Made by a program: the position numbers and the translations under genes | Source: Mesocentrotus franciscanus | Taxonomy: Eukaryota > Echinodermata > Echinoidea > Camarodonta > Strongylocentrotidae | Reading direction: 5' to 3' | Assembly: GCA_037976565.1 (NCBI GenBank) | Contig: CP137685.1 | Coordinates: 16,341,659 to 16,405,658, forward strand | DNA: 64,000 nt | Part shown: piece after piece, positions 1 to 13,529 of the stretch | How the letters are laid out: every line of letters starts with the position of its first letter | Position numbering within the stretch: position 1 is the stretch's first letter | The notes under the pieces: generated by a model | Database searches by the model: none | What the model saw: the letters and a program-made list of their open reading frames with translations, nothing else | What the model was told of the DNA's origin: nothing

Positions 1-436
1 AGACAATGGTGATGAGAATTGTATCTCTATCCATTATAAGCCGACACAAGTAAAGGCATGTTCACATATACTGTGCTAAAATCCTATGGTTTACCACAGG
101 TTTTTTGCTTCTTCGTCTTTTTCTTTTTTGTTTTCCTTTTCATTTAAAGGCATATACTGTACTGTGTTTCACATACATGTATATACAGATACGTAAGTGA
201 GTAAGATGTTAGGCAATTGTTGCCAGTCGCTACTTTTCTCATCCCATTTGCCATTCATTTAATACAAAAAACTACCAACATATGTGAACAAGCCCAATTA
301 AAATCTGGAATGCACCTGTGTCACTTGGGAGAAGAGGTAAAGAAAAGGTAATAATGTAGTGAGTGAGAGATTGAAAGAAAGAAGAGGAAATTATAAAATA
401 TTAAGATTGGTCTATAGAGTATAACAGATAGAAAGC

Positions 437-475
<39 letters not shown>

Positions 476-661
476 AAGAAGAAAGATAATAAGTGGATAA
501 GAGAAGAAGACAGAATTACCCACAAAAGACCCATTTACATTGCAGAAGAAAAAATTTACTATTTACTATTTACACTACTAGAAAGAAAGAAAGAAAAAAA
601 CAGCAGTGTTTGATAATTCTGTTTTTTGGGGAGAGCAAGGAGAGTCACATGACCAAACACC
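1..661. other. Noncoding left flank with (TA)n microsatellite
   Basis: No coding exon is recognisable. A pure TA run lies at about 441-471. From about 620 onward the sequence belongs to a repeat family seen again near 54,420-54,600 and 60,303-60,640. The segment is unique in the window up to about 661, where the duplicated block starts. Confidence 0.6.
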
Positions 662-3600
662 GGAATAATTCACCAGAGTTTGAGTCCGCGCATTTACGCT
701 TAAAAAAACGGCAGAGTTTCGGCTGACATTTAAAAAAAAAAAAAAATTAAGAGGTGGGTTTTTCGATTCAGGTTTTTAGATGTGTTTATGGGCAGTTGCC
801 TAGCAACTTCCGAGAAAACTCCAGAATGTGAGAAAAACCGACAGATTTTGCTTGCAGTGTTTATGCCCCCTACAGGCCTATATATATCACACTCATCTAT
901 AAACATTCAACATTTACAAATTGACACAGTGTCAGATAAAATCTAATCATATCCAGAAAACTTGCTTTTCATGCATTATGAATAGTGCTGGTACTTAAAA
1001 GATTGTGATGAACTGGAAATTTCAATCGAGATTTTTATGACCACAAAGGTTAATTCCATGAGCAATCATTTCTTTATAGTGCCCATAAGGCAAGATTTAT
1101 GAATAGGCAAAGTGGAAAAATATAAATCTGAGCATTTGGCTTTTATATCACAACAGTGGAATATCCAGGATTCTCAGGCTGGGGGTTGGACATAGGATTT
1201 CATAATTTGGAGTGTCACTTTTTTGATATATTAATTCTATTTATTTATGTATTTATTTATTGTTATTTTTTGTTTAATATATATATATACACACTGTATA
1301 TACAGTATATATTTTATTTTATTTTATTCTCATTTTTTTTTTTTTTTTTTTTTTGGGGGGTAAGGGCACAATCAAGGGGCATATTTTCTCTTTATACTTT
1401 ATGAAATAGTGGGTCTTGCACCCCCTCTCCCCCAATATGCCAATGGATGAATGCATGCTTTTATGATGAGATATGGCTAAGGTATACTAAATCATGGCAT
1501 ATACATGTATATAATGACTTCCTTCTTCTTATTTCTTACTGTTGATTGTTGAGCAATAAATGGTACAAACTTCTGTGTCTGGTTCAAGGTTTATCAACAC
1601 AGACAATGAGGTCTTTTAATCTGAATATGCAAACTATATGGCATCACTGTTTTGACAATGTTTGCACTAGTATGATTGGAGGGTTGACATTTGCATGTCA
1701 TACTATAATATTTGATTAACAGAATTGCAAATAATTAAATGGAGCATGAACCAATAAGGCACAAAGTCCTGGCAAATAAATCAAACGATCAGACATTAAT
1801 TTCAAACTAATTTCATCTACTAAACAGAAAGAGGGGAGTGACAGGATAGAGCAAAAGACAAATCAATAGTATAAATCATTTAATTCAAACAACTCTCATG
1901 GATATACAGTAGGCTTGCGATTGCACCATGTGAGAGAGAGGGAGGATTGGGGAGTCCTGAAATGGACTCTCGGTAATCTTTCTTTCTTGAGTGTGTGTAG
2001 TCCTGAAAAGGACTGTTGGTGTAGTCTTGAAAAAGACTGTTGGTTATCTTTCTTAGCTTATAGTTCTAAGGCGAACTATAGCAATAAACAAGAAGGATGA
2101 CTCCGTGAATTCAATTCAAACCTCAAATTTTGTGTGTGAATGGACCTCCTGTGTATGTTTATGGCTCTGACCTGATTGTAGATTCCCCAACCAATTTCCC
2201 ATTTTTGTGGCCTGCCCAGCACAAGGGTAAGACAATACCACACTAGGGAGCCACCACTTTAGTTGCGTCTCAGTAGATTGCCCTTGCCTGCCATACATAC
2301 AAAGGCCATGCAACGCTAGGAGGAGAGTGAAACGATGCTCTAACAGTCGCTTTGACTCAGGTGGGGATTGTATGGTACATTTAAGAGGTGGCTTGAGGCA
2401 GATTGGAATTGATCGCTATGAATTCCAGTTCAAATTATCGGCTATGCCCATGGAGAAAGTTTAAGAGGAACCGTAAAAAAACCTAATTGATGACAAGCGA
2501 ATGCTGTTCTACCACTCACAGGTTATCAATTAGCGCACAAAAGCAACCTGAGACAATTAGTTCAAACGCTAACAAGATCAAGGTGGTTAGCTCATAAAAT
2601 CAGCTCTCAATTAACATAAGAAAAAGGGGACCATGGGGGACCAACGGTCACCGCTTAGGCATTGATTGCTATATAGAGGTTGCAAGTAGCTATAAGTAGT
2701 GCAGTGGGGCTTTAATAGACAGGGTTTTAGCAGACAATATATTGTATTACTCCTTGGAAGTAACATCCTAAGGGTTAATGAAGATAAGTATTGGAGCTTT
2801 GGATTAGTATAAATCTGCTGGACCGAAAATAGATTAAGGACTATTTTATCTTACAAATCACAACAATATTTCTTTCCTATCACTATCACTAGAGATGAGG
2901 ACTTTATACAAGTAGATGAAGAGAGGCTGCTCCACTAAATGTCAAATAAAAGGATCTAAAAAAAAATCAGATGCATACTGTAAACAGTTCATGGAGAATT
3001 TGCTCACTTACAAATTATGTAAATAATGGAAATCCAGAAATATGCACTAGATTGGATTTTTTCTTTTCTTAAGAGCTTTCACAAACTGGAAGATTTGAAT
3101 GCAACTGAATTCCATATCATTTACCAATTCATCTTACTTCTGCCTGAACACTCTTGACTAGGGATATAGTGTCTCTTGAGACAGAAGGGCATTATCTTTG
3201 TTTTAAAGTACAGCAGTTAATGCCCTCTTGGCTCCAAACAGACGAAACAGACGATACAACCTCAATTGATATTTACATCGGGGAAGAAGGAAAATGAAAT
3301 ATGAAAGGTAGTTAGGTAGACCAAAATAAACGTATGAAAATATGCAGGGAAGAATATATATTTTATGGTAGCCTGCAGATAAGATTTACAGATTAGCGGG
3401 ATCAGGGTTTAGATTGCACTGTAATGCAGCTAGGGGCCACTCACACAAGAGAAAAAATGATGTACACAACTCTGTATGCAGAAAGAAATATCATACAAAT
3501 ACTGCATGCTCTGGGGGTTCAATATGGCAAAATATATAAACCGACAAATTCTCAATTTTCCAGAGTGATGTTATATTTCACCAAGGTCGCCTGGGTCAAG

Positions 3601-4831
3601 TGTGAAAAATGTAAATCAATGCCATATAGTTCTTGAATGGACCCAAATCACATGGGTATCTACCATGATTCTATTGGAGTTCTTGAAGTCAATGATTCCC
3701 AAACAATATCAATTTTGCCATGCAATGATTTTCTTCAACAATGACAATCTCATGAGAAAATTTAAGAACTCAATATGCAGTTGTATAGAGATCATACAAA
3801 ACATGAATATTTATGTCTGAATGAGGGAAGCTTGGTCAAATTGAAACATGGATATCTCCCCCTCAACACTATCCCACCCTCAATGAATGGAGCATGCAGG
3901 CTGATGAGATTTGTTGTTGTCATGGCGATAAATGTACCCGATTAATCCTGCAAAATTGTCTTTTGTGGATAAGTATCTGAGGGTTTGCAGATATTTGAAT
4001 GCCTCTGGTCTCGATCGCTTCTTTTAAATTCCCCTCATTGATGGGGAGCATTTCAATTTCAAACTGGGGATATATATTGGGCTTTTGTCATGTATAACAT
4101 AACATAACAGGAGGTGAGTTGGCTCAGTCAGTAAAGCATCTGCCTATCGATCTAAAGATCGTGGGTTTGAATCCAACCAAGGCGGATGATTGGAGCCTGA
4201 GTTGTGTGTTAACGTGCCCCTCCTGTTGATAGATCTATGCAGGCTATGTTACAGTGGAAAACACTCTGTCCTCGGATAGAATGTTAAATGGAGCCCTCGT
4301 GTAGAGGAGAGTCACCACCTATGCACGTTGAGAACACACTGCACTGTTCATATAAGAGTTGGGGAAACCCCGGCGTAGTGGTCCACCTGCACACCTCTAA
4401 TCAACTATACCGGGAGGAGAAATCAGAGGGTTACAAGGATTCTGTTTGCCTTCCCCTCTCAAGGCACAGGTAAAGGAAAATACTTAATAATGGGAGTATG
4501 GTAGTAACATAAAAATAAGACCTAAAGAATAGTAAAGATTGACTCTTCTTTAAAAAAGAAAATAGAAAGAAAGACACATGGAAGATTTATTGATGTCTAT
4601 TGCATCATAAGAAATTAGTATTAAAAAGACATTAAAAAGACAAATATAAAGGACACAAAACATCCACGACTTTCACTGACAGGTACAAAATCAAACACAA
4701 TTTGTTATTTGGGGACGGTGATAGATTCATGTGACACTAGCACTTAATTACCTACAAGCCAGCCATCTTATGGTCAACCTTAAACCCTACAACCTCATCT
4801 AATATTCCTTGTCTGTATCATTACCATAAGA
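662..4831 (+). repeat. Duplicated 4.2-kb segment, copy 1 (probable contig overlap)
   Basis: This block is repeated in the same order and orientation at 5332-9494. It ends exactly at the N gap, and copy 2 starts exactly after the gap with sequence found inside copy 1. The copies differ mainly by 1- to few-base indels, many in homopolymers (for example near 847 versus 5530 and near 2625 versus 7298). A few other changes occur, such as ATCGG versus ATTGG near 2440/7101 and a missing CA near 3939. A duplication bounded by a 500-N gap is what an unmerged overlap between two contigs or two alleles looks like. No coding exon was recognised inside; a tRNA-derived SINE lies near its right end. Confidence 0.9.
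4111..4470 (+). mobile_element. tRNA-derived SINE (copy-1 instance)
   Basis: The head resembles a tRNA. An A-box-like GGCTCAGTCAGTAAAGC is near 4121-4137, an anticodon-arm-like hairpin (CGATC/GATCG) near 4148-4161, and a B-box-like GGGTTTGAATCC at 4163-4174. The body contains CGGATAGAATGTTAAATGG near 4274, a tail-like motif also seen in degenerate form at about 26,950. The left edge is at the tRNA head. The right edge is uncertain, around the CACAGGTAAAGG sequence. It is too long and too mismatched to be a working tRNA gene. The same insertion appears at 8775 because the segment is duplicated. Confidence 0.7.
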
Positions 4832-5331
4832 NNNNNNNNNNNNNNNNNNNNNNNNNNNNNNNNNNNNNNNNNNNNNNNNNNNNNNNNNNNNNNNNNNNNN
4901 NNNNNNNNNNNNNNNNNNNNNNNNNNNNNNNNNNNNNNNNNNNNNNNNNNNNNNNNNNNNNNNNNNNNNNNNNNNNNNNNNNNNNNNNNNNNNNNNNNNN
5001 NNNNNNNNNNNNNNNNNNNNNNNNNNNNNNNNNNNNNNNNNNNNNNNNNNNNNNNNNNNNNNNNNNNNNNNNNNNNNNNNNNNNNNNNNNNNNNNNNNNN
5101 NNNNNNNNNNNNNNNNNNNNNNNNNNNNNNNNNNNNNNNNNNNNNNNNNNNNNNNNNNNNNNNNNNNNNNNNNNNNNNNNNNNNNNNNNNNNNNNNNNNN
5201 NNNNNNNNNNNNNNNNNNNNNNNNNNNNNNNNNNNNNNNNNNNNNNNNNNNNNNNNNNNNNNNNNNNNNNNNNNNNNNNNNNNNNNNNNNNNNNNNNNNN
5301 NNNNNNNNNNNNNNNNNNNNNNNNNNNNNNN
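4832..5331. other. Assembly gap of exactly 500 Ns
   Basis: A run of 500 undetermined bases. The round size suggests a placeholder for a gap of unknown length. Because the flanking sequences overlap by about 4.2 kb, the real gap may be absent or negative. Confidence 0.99.
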
Positions 5332-8300
5332 GAATAATTCACCAGAGTTTGAGTCCGCGCATTTACGCTTAAAAAAACGGCAGAGTTTCGGCTGACATTT
5401 AAAAAAAAAAAAATTAAGAGGTGGGTTTTTCGATTCAGGTTTTTAGATGTGTTTATGGGCAGTTGCCTAGCAACTTCCAGAAAACTCAGAATGTGAAAAA
5501 ACCGACAGATTTTGCTTGCAGTGTTTATGCCCCCCCCCCCTACAGGCCTATATATATCACACTCATCTATAAACATTCAACATTTACAAATTGACACAGT
5601 GTCAGATAAAATCTAATCATATCCAGAAAACTTGCTTTTCATGCATTATGAATAGTGCTGGTACTTAAAAAGATTGTGATGAACTGGAAATTTCCAATCG
5701 AGATTTTTATGACCACAAAGGTTAATTCCATGAGCAATCATTTCTTTATAGTGCCCATAAGGCAAGATTTATGAATAGGCAAAGTGGAAAATATAAATCT
5801 GAGCATTTGGCTTTTATATCACAACAGTGGAATATCCAGGATTCTCAGGCTGGGGTTGGACATAGGATTTCATAATTTGGAGTGTCACTTTTTGATATAT
5901 TAATTCTATTTATTTATGTATTTATTTATTGTTATTTTTGTTTAATATATATATATACACACTGTATATACAGTATATATTTTATTTTATTTTATTCTCA
6001 TTTTTTTTTTTTTTTTTTTTTTGGGTAAGGGCACAATCAAGGGGCATATTTTCTCTTTATACTTTATGAAATAGTGGGTCTTGCACCCCCTCTCCCCCAA
6101 TATGCCAATGGATGAATGCATGCTTTTATGATGAGATATGGCTAAGGTATACTAAATCATGGCATATACATGTATATAATGACTTCCTTCTTCTTATTTC
6201 TTACTGTTGATTGTTGAGCAATAAATGGTACAAACTTCTGTGTCTGGTTCAAGGTTTATCAACACAGACAATGAGGTCTTTTAATCTGAATATGCAAACT
6301 ATATGGCATCACTGTTTTGACAATGTTTGCACTAGTATGATTGGAGGGTTGACATTTGCATGTCATACTATAATATTTGATTAACAGAATTGCAAATAAT
6401 TAAATGGAGCATGAACCAATAAGGCACAAAGTCCTGGCAAATAAATCAAACGATCAGACATTAATTTCAAACTAATTTCATCTACTAAACAGAAAGAGGG
6501 GAGTGACAGGATAGAGCAAAAGACAAATCAATAGTATAAATCATTTAATTCAAACAACTCTCATGGATATACAGTAGGCTTGCGATTGCACCATGTGAGA
6601 GAGAGGAGGATTGGGAGTCCTGAAATGGACTCTCGGTAATCTTTCTTTCTTGAGTGTGTGTAGTCCTGAAAAGGACTGTTGGTGTAGTCTTGAAAAAGAC
6701 TGTTGGTTATCTTTCTTAGCTTATAGTTCTAAGGCGAACTATAGCAATAAACAAGAAGGATGACTCCGTGAATTCAATTCAAACCTCAAATTTTGTGTGT
6801 GAATGGACCTCCTGTGTATGTTTATGGCTCTGACCTGATTGTAGATTCCCCAACCAATTTCCCATTTTTGTGGCCTGCCCAGCACAAGGGTAAGACAATA
6901 CCACACTAGGGAGCCACCACTTTAGTTGCGTCTCAGTAGATTGCCCTTGCCTGCCATACATACAAAGGCCATGCAACGCTAGGAGGAGAGTGAAAACGAT
7001 GCTCTAACAGTCGCTTTGACTCAGGTGGGGATTGTATGGTACATTTAAGAGGTGGCTTGAGGCAGATTGGAATTGATCGCTATGAATTCCAGTTCAAATT
7101 ATTGGCTATGCCCATGGAGAAAGTTTAAGAGGAACCGTAAAAAAACCTAATTGATGACAAGCGAATGCTGTTCTACCACTCACAGGTTATCAATTAGCGC
7201 ACAAAAGCAACCTGAGACAATTAGTTCAAACGCTAACAAGATCAAGGTGGTTAGCTCATAAAATCAGCTCTCAATTAACATAAGAAAAGGGGACCATGGG
7301 GACCAACGGTCACCGCTAGGCATTGATTGCTATATAGAGGTGCAAGTAGCTATAAGTAGTGCAGTGGGGCTTTAATAGACAGGGTTTTAGCAGACAATAT
7401 ATTGTATTACTCCTTGGAAGTAACATCCTAAGGGTTAATGAAGATAAGTATTGGAGCTTTGGATTAGTATAAATCTGCTGGACCGAAAATAGATTAAGGA
7501 CTATTTTATCTTACAAATCACAACAATATTTCTTTCCTATCACTATCACTAGAGATGAGGACTTTATACAAGTAGATGAAGAGAGGCTGCTCCACTAAAT
7601 GTCAAATAAAAGGATCTAAAAAAAAATCAGATGCATACTGTAAACAGTTCATGGAGAATTTGCTCACTTACAAATTATGTAAATAATGGAAATCCAGAAA
7701 TATGCACTAGATTGGATTTTTTTCTTTTCTTAAGAGCTTTCACAAACTGGAAGATTTGAATGCAACTGAATTCCATATCATTTACCAATTCATCTTACTT
7801 CTGCCTGAACACTCTTGACTAGGGATATAGTGTCTCTTGAGACAGAAGGGCATTATCTTTGTTTTAAAGTACAGCAGTTAATGCCCTCTTGGCTCCAAAC
7901 AGACGAAACAGACGATACAACCTCAATTGATATTTACATCGGGGAAGAAGGAAAATGAAATATGAAAGGTAGTTAGGTAGACCAAAATAAACGTATGAAA
8001 ATATGCAGGGAAGAATATATATTTTATGGTAGCCTGCAGATAAGATTTACAGATTAGCGGGATCAGGGTTTAGATTGCACTGTAATGCAGCTAGGGGCCC
8101 ACTCACACAAGAGAAAAAATGATGTACACAACTCTGTATGCAGAAAGAAATATCATACAAATACTGCATGCTCTGGGGGTTCAATATGGCAAAATATATA
8201 AACCGACAAATTCTCAATTTTCCAGAGTGATGTTATATTTCACCAAGGTCGCCTGGGTCAAGTGTGAAAAATGTAAATCAATGCCATATAGTTCTTGAAT

Positions 8301-9494
8301 GGACCCAAATCACATGGGTATCTACCATGATTCTATTGGAGTTCTTGAAGTCAATGATTCCCAAACAATATCAATTTTGCCATGCAATGATTTTCTTCAA
8401 CAATGACAATCTCATGAGAAAATTTAAGAACTCAATATGCAGTTGTATAGAGATCATACAAAACATGAATATTTATGTCTGAATGAGGGAAGCTTGGTCA
8501 AATTGAAACATGGATATCTCCCCCTCAACACTATCCCACCCTCAATGAATGGAGCATGCAGGCTGATGAGATTTGTTGTTGTCATGGCGATAAATGTACC
8601 CACGATTAATCCTGCAAAATTGTCTTTTGTGGATAAGTATCTGAGGGTTTGCAGATATTTGAATGCCTCTGGTCTCGATCGCTTCTTTTAAATTCCCCTC
8701 ATTGATGGGGAGCATTTCAATTTCAAACTGGGGATATATATTGGGCTTTTGTCATGTATAACATAACATAACAGGAGGTGAGTTGGCTCAGTCAGTAAAG
8801 CATCTGCCTATCGATCTAAAGATCGTGGGTTTGAATCCAACCAAGGCGGATGATTGGAGCCTGAGTTGTGTGTTAACGTGCCCCTCCTGTTGATAGATCT
8901 ATGCAGGCTATGTTACAGTGGAAAACACTCTGTCCCTCGGATAGAATGTTAAATGGAGCCCTCGTGAGGAGAGTCACCACCTATGCACGTTGAGAACACA
9001 CTGCACTGTTCATATAAGAGTTGGGGAAACCCCGGCGTAGTGGTCCACCTGCACACCTCTAATCAACTATACCGGGAGGAGAAATCAGAGGGTTACAAGG
9101 ATTCTGTTTGCCTTCCCCTCTCAAGGCACAGGTAAAGGAAAATACTTAATAATGGGAGTATGGTAGTAACATAAAAATGTAAGACCTAAAGAATAGTAAA
9201 GATTGACTCTTCTTTAAAAAAGAAAATAGAAAGAAAGACACATGGAAGATTTATTGATGTCTATTGCATCATAAGAAATTAGTATTAAAAAGACATTAAA
9301 AAGACAAATATAAAGGACACAAAACATCCACGACTTTCACTGACAGGTACAAAATCAAACACAATTTGTTATTTGGGGACGGTGATAGATTCATGTGACA
9401 CTAGCACTTAATTACCTACAAGCCAGCCATCTTATGGTCAACCTTAAACCCTACAACCTCATCTAATATTCCTTGTCTGTATCATTACCATAAG
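5332..9494 (+). repeat. Duplicated 4.2-kb segment, copy 2
   Basis: Near-identical to 662-4831, and continuous on its right with unique sequence from about 9495. It includes a C run of about 11 at 5530-5540 where copy 1 has five. Open frames that look identical in both copies (for example minus-strand 6779-6976 and plus-strand 8264-8482) are duplicated noncoding sequence and show no family resemblance. Confidence 0.9.
8775..9135 (+). mobile_element. tRNA-derived SINE (copy-2 instance)
   Basis: The same element as at 4111, with the B-box-like GGGTTTGAATCC at 8827-8838. If the duplication is an assembly artefact, the genome has only one SINE here. Small indels separate the two versions (for example CTCGTGTAGAGGAG versus CTCGTGAGGAG). 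Confidence 0.7.
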
Positions 9495-11210
9495 ATCAAG
9501 ACTTTTGGTTGAAACATCTGAGTTGCCCATTTTTTGTTGCATTACATTCAGAACTACAAGAAAATTAGTACATTCTTAATGTTTGATTTCAAATTCTTAA
9601 AAAAAAGTTTATTCCTTGAGGGTGGGGGCTTTTGTTGAAAGATACTTGACATAAATGCTAAACTTCAGTTTAAATATATGATTTTTGTCAAAGATGACAA
9701 CACATACACACATGCAAATGTAGGACTAGGGTGACTAGGTGAAAGGGGGTTGGTTCCTCGATATAGAGTCGGCCAGGGACGGTTACCAATCAAGGGCCAT
9801 TTCCTCAATTCTAGTCACCCCTTTCTTATTTTAAAAGTATTTTCAACTGGCTGAGGATGGCTGACCTATCACATGAACCTGCCACTGGTGTGGGGGAATC
9901 ACTGGTAAACATGAATCTAACATATGTAAATTCTATAAATCCAATGCACTCAATGATATTCTCATTGGGAACAAAATAAAACGGTTCTTCCTTGTTTCTA
10001 TCCAAACCATTAACAGATCAAGCCTGATACATTTAATGCTAACTATATCAAGTAAAATGAACCATACAGTCTCCAAACTAATTAAAATGCAATGATTGTA
10101 CTTTCCTACACTATTTGGCTTTAATTCTTTCACTCTTCAATATTGATGGTGATATTAAATTTTCAATAACTACATAGTACTCCCTCAACAAATTATTAAT
10201 CAACGTAACATCATTCCCCCTAAAACTGTGTGCTTTACTTTTACTTCCCCTTAGTAAGGAGAAACAATCCTGTATTTCCATGGGTTTTTTTAAATACTAA
10301 TTTGATTGTTCATGTTTCTCCGAATGACCTTTTGTCCCCTTATAAAAAACTAAAGTAATGTCAAAGAAGGAGGGTCTTGTGGTCAGGCACTGAGCCAAGT
10401 CAAAACATGTGATAATGACTCCCGTTTATCAGGAGCATCTCACAGTCAAATCCTGGCACTTTTAGTGCTTATTTTGAGACAGTGTGTGTCTAACTTTCCT
10501 GACAAAAACATTTGCTATAGTTTTTGCATGTGTTTCATGCATTGATATATCTTTGTTCATGTCTCCATACTAACTTTTTTACCTGTGGTCCCCCCATTTA
10601 TTATACAAACAATAGGGAGTCTAGAGTAAAGATTTGGGAACCCAAATACTCTCTCTCTTCAGTGTCAAACCCTGGTTTATTCTTTGATAAATACTCAAAA
10701 CTCTATAAGATACTCTGAAAATAGATCCATATTTATAGAATTAACATAAACATAATTAGCTCAGAGACTTAATGGTCACGTAAACAAAGAAAAGTGGGTG
10801 CTGTTTGCAGTTGAGTACAACACAATAGGTTTCATGTATATTAGCTCAGTAATGTCCAAAAATATTGTATTTTCTCTGAATTAAAAACAAGGTACATAAC
10901 TACATATTCATATGCATGTAGTTGTTAATCCTATCAGAAGATATCTTCCATTTTATTTAATATTACCATTCAATATTAATTAACTCTGAGCCCAAAATAA
11001 TAAGGCTAAAACCCTAGGATGGCATGAGATTAGCATGCTATCGGAGCAAAATATATAAGATCAAATTATAAATATTGTCAAATGCAGTGATAAATTCAAA
11101 ATCCTAGAATCAGAACACCAGTGATCCTCGCACACATACACAATTGTCCCAACAAAGAAGAAAGTGAAGAGCCTGAGAGCATGTGACCGTTTCAAAAGGG
11201 AGTCTCCCCT
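9495..11210. other. Noncoding stretch, no gene recognised
   Basis: A+T-rich unique-looking sequence. Open frames are short and show no domain. A weak 10-bp inverted pair (GGGTGACTAG near 9730, CTAGTCACCC near 9817) is the only local structure noticed. No KAT6 MYST exon could be identified on the minus strand. Confidence 0.5.
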
Positions 11211-11214
11211 TTCT

Positions 11215-11405
11215 AAACAGCCCCCTCCCCCATTCGACCCCAAACCTTCACCAACCCCTCCACTTCGACCCCCTCCCCACCCCAACCTCCTGTCTACTCC
11301 CCCAACCCACCTCTTCTCCCTTAGCTTGACTCCCACCATTTCCCTCCATATCCTTGGTACCCTCTCTCCAAATCTCCCCTATCCCCCTCCCCTCCCCCAC
11401 CCCTA
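11215..11405. repeat. C-rich / polypyrimidine low-complexity tract
   Basis: The plus strand is dominated by CCCC and CTCC runs, so the minus strand is G-rich with many runs of four or more G. The open frames crossing it on both strands are proline- or glycine-rich products of the base composition, not recognisable proteins. The G-rich strand has quadruplex-forming potential. Confidence 0.7.
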
Positions 11406-12813
11406 ATCTCAACATCTTTCTTCACCCCTCTTCCCTATCCTTCAAAAGAGCTACTGAGAACTGTGATGTAAAACTCACAGTCCACAACACTCAATAAAAC
11501 CCATGACAAATTTTGCCATACTGTCAATTCTTTTTTAGTGTATTGTCAATTTATTATCGGCCTGGTCGGTGTCACTTTAGCATGAGAGTTAAAAAACACA
11601 ATCACGAAACGATCAAAATAGCATTCCTCATATTCAAAATTAAAAAGGATCTTATCTGCCTTGAAGACACCTACATGTACAGGTATGCATACAAAGTGGT
11701 CATGTCCATTTCAATATTCTGAAGACTATTATAACTCCTACATGGCGGTATGACATTTAACTTTACTGACAGCTAGAGTGGTTTGGATAATGCTCATAAA
11801 TAAGTGCAGAAATTGAAGGATCAGGATTATCCCATTTAAATGCATCGATTCTGTAATCCAATGCCAAGACACCCAACAAAATGGAAATGTATATGTGACA
11901 TATCAATCATGCGTTCTCTCAAATGTTTTTTTCCAATAGACGATTATGAGAATGTTGATTTTCTCTATTTATTCATGAAAAGTTAAACATGAGCTTTGTA
12001 TTTATTAAATAAATAAAGTGCCTGGTAGCCTTAAGGAAGACTACAGAACATTTTATCAACGGCTGCCTTGTTAAATAATGTATTCAAACAAATGTTTTTA
12101 AAAAAGTATTTCTGCACCAAATGCTAGACATTCTCTCAAAATGCAGAAATCCTGCACTACCGGTACTTTTTTAATTTTATTTTTAATGCTAAATATCTAC
12201 ATTCCCGATCCTCCCACTAATATTTTTAAAAAAGCTTGACTGCAATACTGTACCCACTATTTTAGGCAGCTTTTGCTCCTCAAAATGACCAATATAGTGC
12301 ATTAGAATACTAGCGACACACAAATTGTCTTCGCAAACAGTTGTACGGAGGATAGGCAAATAGAGGTTGGATTCCGAGTCACGTTCTATACTGATAGCAA
12401 AGGATTTATTCCACAGTTTAGGGCACTATTTTCATCCCCATAGCTGAATTTATCATTTTCTTGCTATGTTCTCCCCTTCCACAATTATTTGTCATTCTTG
12501 ATCTTGATCTTCTATAACACAGGACTATTAATACCTTTCATGATGAATTATAAGTGTTTTACATTTGATTTGGTGATCTGTTTTGAGAGACTTTCTACTC
12601 TATATCATTATTTGCATAATTCCTTTCCAAATTTTGTCTTGTTCAAAGCGATGCCAAATTAATAAAGTTATACTAATACAATGTCTTCTCAAAACAACAT
12701 ACATGTAGTAGGGAAGCCCACCCTGATATTAAGTTAGCTTTGATAGAAGCTAAATAATGAGAGGAACGGGTTAGTGAAAGATTAAGTAGACTGTGCTTAA
12801 AATATAGTTAAAA

Positions 12814-13135
12814 ATTCCATTATGACAATTTTCAAATATACATGCACCCTAAATATGATCATTGTAAATATGTTTCTACATATCCCCTGTATGGAAAAAA
12901 AATATAATCCCTCATCAATAACAAAGAAAGTGAAAGTTTATGAAATTTTATTTACAGAGCAAATTGGAGAGGAGTTCACAAGACACATCACAGTGTTGCC
13001 AATTTGTGTTTGATTGAGCGCAACTTCAGAAATTCATAATCGTCTTATTTTGAATTTGAATTTGCTAAAACTGACCTGTTTCTCTCACTTTTCTGCTTCT
13101 ATTAAAATCAACTTATTATCATGGAGGACTTCTCA
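12814..13135 (+). repeat. Dispersed repeat (family with GGATTCCCTTTAA end), member 1
   Basis: Similar over about 300 bp to 59,040-59,386 in the same orientation. Shared landmarks include CACCCTAAATAT, AAATATGTTT, CCCCTGTATG, ATCAATAAC, GAAAGTTTATGAAAT, GGCAATTTGTGTTT-like sequence and TTTCTGCTT. Fragments of the same family end at about 16,197 and begin (inverted) at 26,103. There is no coding potential. It is probably a nonautonomous DNA element; its left boundary is not clear. Confidence 0.6.
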
Positions 13136-13529
13136 TGTAAGCCATTGCTGGTATGTTGCCACTTTCCATTTTCCATTTCTAGCTTGTTTCTAGCCTCCTC
13201 CTTCATCCATCAATGAAATTTAATTGATTAAGGGTTTCAATCATTCCCTATATCACTATGCATGACATGTAAATCCAAATCAGCTCGAAGTAAAGTAATA
13301 TATATTTTTTTTAATTGCTGCTCATTTGATGATATTTTTTTCTTCACGTCTATGCTCAGTATCCCCTAAGTATGCCCCTCTATACCTCCTTCCCCATGAG
13401 AAGAGCACATTATGGAATTTACTCTCAAGACATGTGAAATGTGTTTAACTAATACACAGCTCATGTTCTGCGGTCAATCAAAGTTTCTTTGTATACCCCT
13501 CCTCCTTCAACACCTCCCCTCTCCCACTT

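Noticed and set aside
4111..4180. A functional tRNA gene
   Set aside because: A and B boxes are present, but the arms do not pair as a proper cloverleaf, and the sequence continues into a SINE body.
4821..5576. 251-codon minus-strand open frame
   Set aside because: Two thirds of it is the run of Ns, which cannot contain stops.
9728..9822. Possible small MITE (GGGTGACTAG...CTAGTCACCC)
   Set aside because: The arms are only about 10 bp, with no clear target duplication or second copy.
10371..10465. Possible tRNA-derived SINE (TGGTCAGGCACTGA...CAGTCAAATCCTGGC)
   Set aside because: A- and B-box resemblance is weak, and no SINE body or tail motif follows.
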